Source of the DNA: Tenrec ecaudatus
Lineage: Eukaryota; Chordata; Mammalia; Afrosoricida; Tenrecidae
NCBI RefSeq assembly: GCF_050624435.1
Contig: NC_134532.1
Span: 122,048,070 to 122,112,069, forward strand
Direction of reading: 5' to 3'
Length of the DNA stretch: 64,000 nt
The notes under the pieces are model-generated. The model did not search any database. It was not told where the DNA came from and was given only the letters and a program-made list of their open reading frames with translations. Each line of letters opens with the position of its first letter. The stretch's first letter is position 1. Made by a program: the position numbers and the translations under genes. This document shows positions 45,003 to 57,000 of the stretch, one piece after another.

Positions 45003-48000
45003 GTGAGTTGACAGCCCTACACCTGGAAGAGGAGAGGGTGGGGAGAGGTAGAACTTCCCAAGTAGCCATTTTTGCTCTAGGTCCCCTCCCCGCCAGGGTC
45101 TGGAATGGGGGAGGCCAATCTGAGTGGCTTTGTGTGATTCTGAGTTTCTGCCTAGAAGGAGGGTAGAGGACAGGCAGGCACTTAGGTGCCAGGGGGTGAG
45201 AAAATTGTATTCTCACACCCCAATCCTAAGAGCATAAGAGGCTCTGTATGTTTACTATTGAATTTCCCGTGGCTTTTCCTATCAGTTTATGGTCAGTAGG
45301 ACGTGAACACTGAATACTTTACTCTCTCTAGCCATGATGACTCACATGTTATATTGTAACAATTCAAAATTCCTCTTTAGCTCAGCAGTAAAACCTAAAT
45401 TCTAAATTTAGAGAACCGAATTGCACTACTCACAGCGACCCTATAATCTTTAACTGTGAGAGTAACTGGCAGGTTCAAACCGATGACTTTCCAGTTAGTA
45501 GCTCAATGCATAGTCCACAACACCACTAGAGAGTCCCTATGAGTCAGACACCGTGTGCTCCGCTGCAGTGAGTGAGAATTATGAAGACTAATTTCCATGT
45601 TTTACATCCTGTTGTTATCTTGCTGGATATTGTAAATATTGAACAGAATGGCCATTCTTGTCTTCCCGAAGAGGATGCTAGATCACAACAAGATGAAATA
45701 ACTTACCCTAGAGTTATTATGTTTGCTCCTATAGCATTTTCCAGACCTTACTTATGCTTTAGACATACACAAATCACACTTTGTAAAAGTCTGTGATCAA
45801 GGGCAATAGGTAAAATAAGGATGAGCACACTCTAACTCTTTAAGAGTTTGAGGGGCAAGAGAGAGTACTTAAGTGATCATAGTGTGCCCAGAGTTACAGT
45901 GTGAAAATTTAAAGGAAGGCAGGATTACATCAGATTTTGGGGGGAGGTGGGGTGAGGTGTCTATCAGTATTTGATGATTGAGATTAAGCTCTAGATGTTG
46001 AATAACTTTTTCTTTTATGTAAGACTGAGGAAAATGTTTCTGGTGGAGTGACTCACATAAGCAAAATGAGCGAAGAACGAGCTGTGTGTGGGGAGGAGCT
46101 TTTGGTAGTCGCGAGCAGATAGGTGAGGAACAGGATTGTCACATTAGGTGCAGTCCATGTTGTAGAGAGCTTCAAATATGTAAAGTATTTGCATGTAATC
46201 CAGTAGGAGTGGGGAGCCATTCAAACACTGGGTGCACAGGTAATCATCCAGGGTCTTCTACCTGTGCTTCAGCATCTTTCTTCTGAAAGTCCCACATGAT
46301 TGCTCTTGTGGTTGAGAACCACTGCTGTGAAGGCTTTCCAGAAGGATGATCCTATAACTAGCACACCAGTGCAGAGCGGGTTAGAGAAAACGGTGAGACG
46401 ACCAGCTGCCATTTGGGAGACTAGTTTAAGTCATAAAGAATAAAAATAATAGTGTCGATCAAAGATGATCCGCTTAAAAAGATTTTCATTGACAAATGGC
46501 TTAAAAGTGGCAAATGTAACTTTAATTTGTTCCTCTACATCTCAGACTTGAAACCAAGAGATTGGTAATACCACTAATGGAAACGTCAAAATTGAGGAAA
46601 TGTGGATTTGGGGAAACAGGTAGACTTCAGAGAGAGAGTGTAAGAGGAGAGTCAAGTGGATTTTGGAAAACAGGTTGAATTCAGTGTGTGTGTGTAAGAG
46701 GAGAGTCAGGTAAACTCGTAGTGATACATTCAGATTAAAGATAATTATAGGATTTCCTTGTTTAAAGAACAGCTATCTTACCTGATTATTTACAAAGAGG
46801 TCTTAATTGAAACCAGATTTAAAAGTTTCTCCAGTTGAATATATACTAAGCAAAAGCCTTTCATTTCTTTAGTACTTACTGATTCAGTAGTACCGGTGTT
46901 ATGATGAGGAGCCCTTGTGGCATAGTGGTTACTCCCTGGGCTGCGATCTGCCAGGTCAGCAGTTTGAAACCACTGTTCTTTGGGTGAAAGACAGCTGTTT
47001 ACTCCCAAAAAGAGTTACAGTCTTGGAAACTCTGAGGGGCAATTCTATCCTGCCTTATAGAGTTACTATGAGTAGGGTGGCCTCAGGGTCAGTGGGCTTG
47101 GTTTTTGTTTTCTGGACCAGAACCTCTGGAGGCAGAGCAGTTTATGCACCCCCCTGCCATTCCGACCTACCAGCCGCTGCACAGGGGGAGATGTGGCAGT
47201 TTGCTTCAATAGCGATCTCAGCTTTGGAAACCCTATGGGGTAGTTCTAGAGGGCTACTCTGAATCAGATTTCACTCAACATTGACTTTGGAGTGAGTGGG
47301 AGTTCCTGGGTGGAACAAATGGTTAATGCACTCACTGCTGGCTCAGATAAAGGCTGCTGGCTGAGAGATCCTTCCAGAAGCACCTAAGAAAGAAAAGGCC
47401 TGGTGGTGATTCACTTCTGAAAAAGCAGACTCTGAGAACTGTCTGGAGCACAGTTCGGCTCTGACTCACACGGGGGCCCTGACTCAGGATGGATTCTTGG
47501 GGCCACTGATTTTGTTTTGATTTAATTAAAGTTTCGTGCTAAATGCTTTGTGTATGTTGTCCCTTTATCTTTAATCCTATAAAGATCACTAAAAGTGAAT
47601 TTAGAAAGTGCTCTCTGGATCTGGAAAGATGGTCATCCTAGATTCTCAAATGAACACAACAGTAACAACAGGATGCAACATGGGGTGGAGCAGATCGTCT
47701 AATTTGTACTTTTGCTCCCGTTTCCAGGGATACTAATCCGTTTATATGCAGCCTCTCACTGGACCTTGACAGCAGATGAATGAAGTAGGTTTTAGGAGTG
47801 TTCCTGTTACACAAATAATGAAACCGAGGCTCAGGTAACAGGCTAGTTAACTTAATCCAGTTGCCTAACTAGCAAGTATCTGAATCATAAAGATAAAATA
47901 CAAGCAAGAAAGGTGCTGAACATGACTGAAAGTTCCTAAAATGTGTATAGGTAGGATGGTATCCAGAAAAATGAATGAAGGCATAATACTATATGACTTT

Positions 48001-51000
48001 TTGATATTTGTTTCTCTTTTAGGACCTAAAGAGATTCCTGTATAAAAAATTACCAAGGTAATTACTTAATCAATTCTGCATAATATGATGTAGATAATCT
48101 TTTGTTTCTACTTACTTAAACTAATGTCACTATATATAAGGTGCTCCTTTGTAGCCCTTTCAAATTTCTAACTGCAACTTTAAGAGGTTACCCATGTTTT
48201 TCTTTGAGTTGGCAGATAATGTTAAGTTCTAACATACTCACCTGGATTTTCTGAGGTTAAACAGCTGATGGAAACTGGAGAGCTAGAACTTATATTTCTT
48301 GCTACTTTGGAGTTCTTGCAGATACACAAAGATGTTGAATTACACTTCTAGATACTTAACAGTATGCCATTCAGGGAAGAAAAAGAATTGTAGAATAAAT
48401 AAGCTGCGCTAATCTTTATATTGCTTTTATGACTTAGCACCTAATTGCTGAGTCTGCCTTAGCAATTCACGCTTGAAAAATCATTTGTCTATTTTTTGTC
48501 AGTACACAATCCTCTTGCTGCCCTGTTTTATAAATAGACTCATGTGCTAATGTCACAAACTTCCATATATATATATATATATCACGGATTCAAAGGAATT
48601 TGTCACTTCAGTTGAATTTTCTTTTGGTAATAGTGCCTTCTGGGGTGGTCTGAAGCTTTCCTTCCCACCCACATCCATTACACAGAACTCGGGGTTTCTG
48701 GGAACTGATATTAGGAATATGACCTTAGGCCTCTGTTCTGACATTCTAGAAAAAAAGAAAACTGATTCCAAATCGATTGAACGATGTTTCAATTAGTGCA
48801 GCATCCTCAAATCAGTGTGACGTCTCTGCAGAAACTGAAAACGTGCCACCTGATTTTCGTAGTCAGTGGAGATTGCAGTTCATATGATCCTGTTAGTTCT
48901 TGATCAAAGTATTAAAAAAATTTTATTCTTAGCTATAAATATTTGTAGGGATAAAGAAAACACTGAAACTAATTTTAGTTCACTCAACTTTACATCATGA
49001 AAAATACAGAGAATTGCATACAGGGGTTTTTATCTTTGCAAAAACTTTCAAAAAGTGCCTACTTGTCATAGGTCTAAGATAAGCCTTGGGGAATTGTCCT
49101 ATTCCTTAGGAGCTCTGGTGGGTATTGATTAAGCCCTGGGCTGTGATCCACATTGTCAGTGGCTTAAAACCACCCACAGCTTCTCAGCAAAAATACTGGG
49201 CTTTTTTACTCCAGTGAACAGTTAGTCTCGGGAAGCCATACGGGGTCGCTGGAATCAGCAGTGTGCAAAGTGACCGATTTGCCCTTCAAAAGGTGAATGG
49301 GTAGGAAAACTGGCATATCCATTCAGTGAAGTATTGATTAGCAAGAAAAACAAATGGACTATCAAACCATGAAAAGACATGGAAGACCTGATGTCAGGGG
49401 CTTAAGTGGAGAGCAGGTGTTTTGAGAGTGATGAGGGCAATGAGTGTACGAATGTGCTTTGCACGGTTGATGTATGTATGGATTGTGGTAAGAGTTATAT
49501 GAGCCCCTAATAAAACAATTACAAAAGACAAAAAAACATGCACTAAAACAAAAAAAGACAGGGAAGAATCTTACCGTGAGTGCAGACTGCTTAGTGGAAG
49601 GCAGCAGTCTAAAGTGGCTTCCTGGAGAAGGTAAAACTAAAGCGTGAACAAATCGGGTCTCGGACGTGGGGAGAGGAGGATCAGTAGATGAGCCCAGAGC
49701 GTTTTCAGGCCAAGCAAGTCTGTGGTACCGTAATGGTGGATACCCGCATGCATGTTTCAAACCTAAATATGGGATAGTACCTCACCCAAAATGAACCCTA
49801 GTGGGAACTGTGGACTTCAGTTAACAATGTAATGTATTCATACTGGTTGTCACAAGTGTACCATAGAAATAATATTTTAGGTGAAGGGGATAAATGAGAA
49901 CACTATTTTTCTGTAGAGCTAAAACTACAAGAAAAAAAATGCCTCCGGAGGGGTGTCCTGCATACTTTGCTGCATCTGCACAAACTTACATGGTCATTTT
50001 TGTAGTTTGTGGCCAAAGTTTCCACTTGCTTCTCCCCTAGGCAAGTAGTTGCTCAGTTAATCTATCCAACTGAAGGTTACACCATGCTGTTGGGGGAGTG
50101 GTGTCATTTAAATGGACCCTGGCGACTGAATGTCCATTTAGAACTGCAAAACAGGACTTTCTGAATTAATTGACCACGGTTGGAGACTTTACTTGTTAGT
50201 AGAGAATAAAAAGTGGAAGGAGGGCATATCAGATCGGGGAACAAACATAAGTTCAGAAGCATGTTGATCCACTTAGAAGTCGTAGATGTGAAAGAGCCTG
50301 TTCTGAGTGTTTCTGTTCTTTTGCTGTGTTAGTTGGTATTTAGGAATTAACATGAGAATAAGTATTAGGAAGCTATAAGCTTATCTAACTTCGATAAGTT
50401 GCAGTTTTACATTCACTAGTTTGAGGTAATTTGATGGACGCACAACTTGTGGATCATAATTACTGGCTCGGCAGCAAATATGTTTTTGCTTACAGCTAAC
50501 GAGTGTCGAGGGCCACAAATACTGAGCACTTGGTAGGGGGTGCCTGAGAGAAAAGTGGCTCTTTTTCACCTTGGCTGCTCATGACCGTTTGCTTTCTTTT
50601 CAACCAAGGACGTTGTGCATTAATGGAGAATCCGATATTTGAGGTCGTTCTCAGTACAGTGTACAAATATGTCAGTGGCAGTCCTTAGATTTCTGGAAGT
50701 GTTTCAGCAGACATAGATTTTCTAAAATTAATATTTGAGTTTCCATGTTTTGATGTTGTCTCCCCAAAAATGTTGTAAAAGCTACCATTATTACTTTGAA
50801 GTAGGTATTTTCAAAAAATGGAATGTTGTCTAATATTTTAACTTTGTTCTTTTTAGTGTTGAAGGACTCCATGCTATTGTTGTATCTGATAGAGATGGGG
50901 TACCTGTTATTAAAGGTAAAAGTACACACTTTATTACAAATGCTATGTTTGCTTTTGACGGAAACATGCCTATTTCTAACTGAGTGGTGAAGAAGGGAGT

Positions 51001-54000
51001 GTATAAAACCCTCATTAAATTCAGTACATGGTCTCAGTCTTAATGTTTGCTTTTACATGGTGATGGTTGAATTGGAACCTAAAACCTACCACATGCTAAC
51101 ATTTTAGCTTTCAGAGTGTCAGCCTGGATGCACCACAGACTCAGTTTCTCCTTTGTGCCGTAATAAAACATTTATACACCTGATGAGACTGGGCATGTGT
51201 GCGCACAAGGTGAATCATGGAGTCGCAGACTATCTCCAAACCCTAACCAAACTCGCTCATTGCCGTGGATCCACACACTCATTTATATTACTTACCCATA
51301 GTTCTTTTGCTGATAGTTTTAGGATTAACACGCAATCGTTTAAGTAATCATACATTGATTGATTTATTCTTTCTTGATTTCTTGCTTAATATAGATAAGC
51401 TGTTTTTTAACCTCTAACTTTGCATTTAACATTAATTTTAATTGGAATGTTAGGAGGATTGTTGACCTAATTTTCAGCCTTTTCACTTAAAAAAATTTTT
51501 TTAAGTGTTCATGATGTCACAGAGTTAGGCAGTGTGGATTCAGTCTAGTTTTACTAATTATTTCTACAACCTGACATGATCCTAATATATAGATGTTCAC
51601 AGTTTTAGGAGAGATGGGACACTAAGAGCTTGACTTTAGGAAGGCTCCGTAATATGCACCCTTTGTTTACTATTTATTTCCATAGTGTAGGAGCATGGGG
51701 CGGGGGCGTAGTGGATTATGCATCGAACTGCTAATTGCGAGCTCAGCAGTTTGAAACCACCAGCCGTACTGCAGGAGAAAGGTGAACCTTCTGCCCTGTA
51801 AAGAGTTAACAGCCTGCGACTCCATAGAGACAGTCCCACCCTGTCCTGTCAGACCACTCTGAGTAGCAGTCAACGTAACAGCAGTGAATTTGGGGCGTTG
51901 GCATCACATGAGTAAGAGAATGTTAGAACTTAGAATTTAAAGGAAGTTGAGAGGTTGCCTAACTTGCTGCTTCCAGTACAGAGTCTACATTGCCAGTCTA
52001 GAGTCGGACATGAGTCAGTGACAGGACGGTATTGGAACTCCTTTCCTAACGTCATGTGGCTCGGTGTACTTCCTGACGCACCCTAAAACGTGGCTGCCTG
52101 TGGACAGGCACTGTGATGGGAGCTGCGCAAAATCATACCCAAGACATTTCCAACTGTAAAGTTTCTAGTTCCAGAAAATGCGTGGAGCAGTTCTGCTCTG
52201 CCCTGCAGGGTCTCTGTGAGTCAGAATCGACTTGATGGCAGTGTCTCTTGGTTTACCTCAGCTGCTCACCAGGAGATGGGCGGTTGGACCCCAACAGCCA
52301 CTGTGAGGGAGAAAGATGTTCCAAACTGCTCATGTAGAGATTTAGGGCTTGGGAAACCTGCTAGAGGCAGTTCATCCCTGTCCTGCAGGGTCTCTGAGTT
52401 GGAAACACTGGGTTTGGGTTTTGATTTTTAAACACCTATTAGAATCTCTGTTAAAACCTTGAGCTCTGCACTTACTAGTTATTACGATCAACTCCCTTCA
52501 GCCCTTGCAACTAGTGACAGAACTGTAAATATCTCTGAGAAATGCTGCTTTGGGCTTCATGAGGGCAGAGGCCCTGGCTGCTTGGTTCATGGTTTTATTC
52601 TAGCTCTCAGCTAGCCAAAATATTTATTAAATGTACTGATTTATACTCTGCTTTAAGTAGATGTCAAGAAAATTGTAACATTTAATATAATTTTCCCCCA
52701 AAAAAACCTTGTATGAGTTAGCATTTCTTCCCTTGATTATGGTCAGTGAGTATAATTGAGTGAGCAAAATTGAGCAAATTTTTCCCACCTAAGTTGAGTT
52801 GACCCCAAGAATGACATTTTTGGAATTTTGACATCAAACCTTTAGGCTCATTTTTATGGATTCATGGAGGGGGCAGGGACAAAACGGGCCATCAGTCTTT
52901 TACCTACCATAACATACCCTCTACAAAATATTTACTAAAATCATTTCCTTTTTCCAGTGGCCAACGACAATGCTCCAGAGCACGCTTTGAGACCCGGCTT
53001 CTTGTCTACGTTTGCTCTTGCAACCGACCAAGGCAGCAAACTCGGTCTCTCAAAAAACAAAAGTATCATCTGTTACTATAACACCTACCAGGTAAGTTCA
53101 CATTTACATTACATTGGCTGCGATTTGAACCATCAGCCATCACTGTTGGATTTTCTGTAATAGCTTTTTTTTTTCCTTAAGATGTGATAGCTTCTTAATA
53201 ACTCATTATGATTCCAAATTTCAGTTTTGGAGTTGAAATAATTTTTTATTATTAACCCTCAAATTGGTTGTGGTAAAGTATGGCATTTTTCTTTAGATTT
53301 TATAATAGTAAATAACTAAGAAAGGCATTTTTCAAAAAATAAGACAGCTTTTCTTACCCTAAAAAGGAAGTCAGCTCACCTTTACCTCCAGTAGATGGTG
53401 CCCTTAGCTAAACAAGGAAGGTTTCTCAAGTGACATGTAAACTTCTCCCCAAAGTCCTTAGAATGTATTGTTTCTGTGGTAAGTGGCATTAAAAAATAAT
53501 TGGATTTTTTCCCATGAACTTTTTGAAAGTCCTTTGTTAAATGAAGATATTTTTTGTGGGGGGGGGGAATTGTTACATATCTCCTGCTCTCTAAGTGCAT
53601 TTTCTTCTTTAGAATAAATGGGCCCTTTATGCTATGAAGCAGTATTATGTGACTTATTTGCCACTGATGATACACAAAGATACATTTAAGATAAAGTGTA
53701 TTGGTGAGGAAATGTGTGGAGGCCGCGACTGGCCTCCTCTGGCTGCTCAAAGGAGACTCCAACCCTACACAAAGCCAACAGTGATTGTCACTAGGCAGAG
53801 GTCAGACGAGTTCACCTCAACCCTTTGCTATTCTGACACCGGTCGTTCTTCTCACAGCGCTCTGCTTCTCGACTGTGTTTATAATTTGTAGCAATGGCTA
53901 CTCAGAACTCGAAGATAATACAGTTTATGGGAGGTTATTGGAGAAGTTAACAAATTGAAAAATGTTAAGGATGCAGGTCTTCTTGCCCATGAGGTCTCTT

Positions 54001-57000
54001 CTCAGCCATGCTGGCAGACATGACTCTTGCTGGGCCCTGCCTCTCAGTCCCCTGGTCTTTTGGCCTTCTGCCTCATGGGCCTGATGCTGCAGGTTGGTTC
54101 TGCTTCATCGTCTCAGTATGTCTGCTCTGCTCACGATCTCAGTGCTGTGGCCTCTGGTTCAGGAATGTTATACAAGCCCCATTGGTGGCTCTTCTTTTTT
54201 GATAGTTCCAGAATTCCCTCTCTGCGATGGTTGCCTTACAACAGAAGGACCAGCACCTCTCGGTGTCTCACACAGCCTGTGTTCATGGTCCCAATCATTT
54301 GGTGGGTGTTATATAGACATGAATAGAGAGCCATGTTTGCACAATCTCAGTTCACTACAATTAGGTAAAAAAATAAATAACCAATACATCTGACCTACAA
54401 TTTTCCAGAACTTTTTGGGAAAGATACTAAGTTGAAGCTGAAATTATTAAAAGAAAGTTGATTTAAAATACATGTACTATTGGTGTACAGTGGTACAGAG
54501 AAAGCAGGAAAAAAATCATGAAAATACAGCTACTTGAGTGTAAAAAAAAATAGCACTTTTTACTGTTGAATTATCAAATAGTTGCTGAGCTCCTGCCATG
54601 TAATTGACATTTTACCGACCTTTAGAGATAAACATAAGACAAAACTAGGCCTGCTTTAAAAAGCTTGAAGGCTTCCAGGGGTGTTAATGTTTCTAAGAAT
54701 GTGATGAAGTGAATTTCTGTGTATGGCCTAGTGATTTGGTTCTCTTGAAAAAGTTAGAAAAATTTGTCCGTTAAAACCTGAGGGCTTATCTTTGCCTTAG
54801 TTTTCTACCCAAACCCCAAATCCACTGCCAGGAAGCCAATTCTGGTTCACAGTGGCTCTCTGTAGCGTATCTATACGAGAACAGATAGCCTCATTTTTCT
54901 CTCTGGAATGACTGCGGAGTGTGAGCCACTAGCTTGCAGTTGGCAGCACAAAGTCAAACCCAGACTGCCACCACGGTTCCTTGGTGTTCTGCCTCAAAGG
55001 TTCTATTTTATGTGCCTTGCTGGGGTTGCTCAAGAAACATGCCAATTGGTTGACTCGCTCTTGTGCAGATGAAGTGAATGTGGCTTACCAAGAAGGGATT
55101 ACTCCGTTCATGACCCTGGTGGGAGAGCCATGCCTTTAGAATGGCCACGAGTTTGCTTACCTAGACAACCCACCCCACGGAGCTGGGCTGACAGAAAGGA
55201 GGAGCAAAGGGAAGAGAAGCAAGGAGACAGGAGAGGCAGACTCACTGCCAGCCAGTCCATTCCAGCTCCCAGCAGCCCTGGAGGACAGAGTAGACCTGCA
55301 CCTCTGAGGTTACGAGACTGCAACTCTTCATGGGAGTAGAAAGCCTCTTTTTTTCCTCTTGAAGTAACTGGTGGTTAGAGCCAACACGAGATGCGCTATG
55401 CCTCCAGGGCTTCCCGAAGAGGTGGAGAACCTTCTAAAAGAGCTGGGACACGTATGGAGGGCTGCCCGGAAGGCAGCTCGAGGGCTGGCAGGGCCCTGGG
55501 GCAGAGCTAGTTGGGGCAGGTCCAGGAGGGCCCAGCGTCCACATTGGCGACGGTGGCAGAAACCGTGCTAGGATTGCTACAGTGGCCGTGAGCTGCGCCA
55601 GCAGCAGTGGAGAGGACAGTGGTAGGGAGGTGGAAGGCAGAGAGGCTTGCCCGCAGGGGCGGAGAGGTCGCTGGGGTGGCTGAGAGTGAGCATGCATAGA
55701 GATAAGGGCCGCATACTTCCCGATCCTGATCTCCAGTTGTAGCCTGTTGATCCTAACCAGCTAACTGGGAGCATGGCTTCCTGCACCCCTGTAAGCGGGC
55801 CTTGCCGTGAGCCCGGAGAGCTGTGTGAAAGGTGACTGGGGCCGAGTGGGAACAAGGCTGGAGAATAGAGAGACTTCAACTCCAGAAGGTTCTGATGCTA
55901 ATTATTGTGACCATTTTACAAAGAATTGGTCAGTTTCTATATTCATGGGGGTGGGCAGCACACGGAATATTTACTTTGATCTCTTCCGTGTTTCTTGATG
56001 TTAAACTAGTGTCTTACACATTGGCCTTTTAAAAACTTTCATGATTAAAGTACTGAGTTATATATATTACCATTCTAAAACATAATTTATAGCATAGGTT
56101 TTCTTTCTAGGTGGTTCAATTTAATCGTTTGCCTTTGGTGGTGAGTTTCATAGCCAGCAGCAATGCCAATACAGGTATGTTGTAATTATCTACCATAAAT
56201 ACAGCTTTCAGTTCTTTATATTTCTCTGTCTGAGCAGTCTAGTGCGTCAGGGATAGGAGACTGAGAATCCAAACACTGGAACTAGTGACAAGTTCTGTTA
56301 TCTTTTTTCCTTGTTTCTGAGGAAAGCGGTTCTGTGAGTCCTGGTTTCCCTCCTGGTACATTGATAATAACTTAGCTCTCTCCCTCTTGCAGGGTTTTTT
56401 CTATGTAAGTGTAGCAGCAGGGAGAGGTGGTATTTTGTTATAAAACTCAAAACGCTCTGCCACTGATCGACTCCACCTAATCATAGCCCTCCTTATAGGA
56501 CAGGGTAGAACTCCCCCTGTGGGTTTCTAAGACTAATGCTTTTCGGGAATAGGTCGTCCTTCCTGCAGTGTGGCTTGTGGTTTTGAATTGTTGGACCTTG
56601 TAGGTAGCAGCCCGATCCATAACCACTGCCTTATCTCTTCAGTCCTGCATCTGGCTCCCGGTGTCAGACCTTCAGAAAGCAAAATGGTTAAGAATGATTT
56701 CATTCTACATAGACCACTCTTTTAGATGAGAATTTTAACATCATGTTGGAAGACAGCACTAAGATGAATGTGATTGAGAACTTAGTGTTAAAGCATTTTT
56801 CTTTTAGTTTAATTTTTTGTTACGAAATATTTTATTTTCAGAAACTGTCAGACACAGACACATTCCATTAGCTTTTAATTATATTTTTCTAGAAACTTTT
56901 TGATGTCCCCTGATAGAGAGAGGATAGTAAGTCTCAATCTACCTACTCTTCACTTATCAACTGCCTTGTTAGGTGGCATGTCTCATTCACAGCAGTAGTA

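Noticed and set aside
46303..46325. Fourth SPIN-like element
   Set aside because: Only the right terminal words are seen. No left terminus and no 8-bp duplication were found.
46908..46985. tRNA gene at the head of a SINE
   Set aside because: A-box and B-box words are present, but the cloverleaf and anticodon arm are not, and the sequence continues into the SINE body.
53634..53891. Possible extra LAMTOR3 exon in intron 5
   Set aside because: An open frame is present, but known LAMTOR3 joins exon 5 to exon 6 in phase without it, and no paired splice sites bound the frame.
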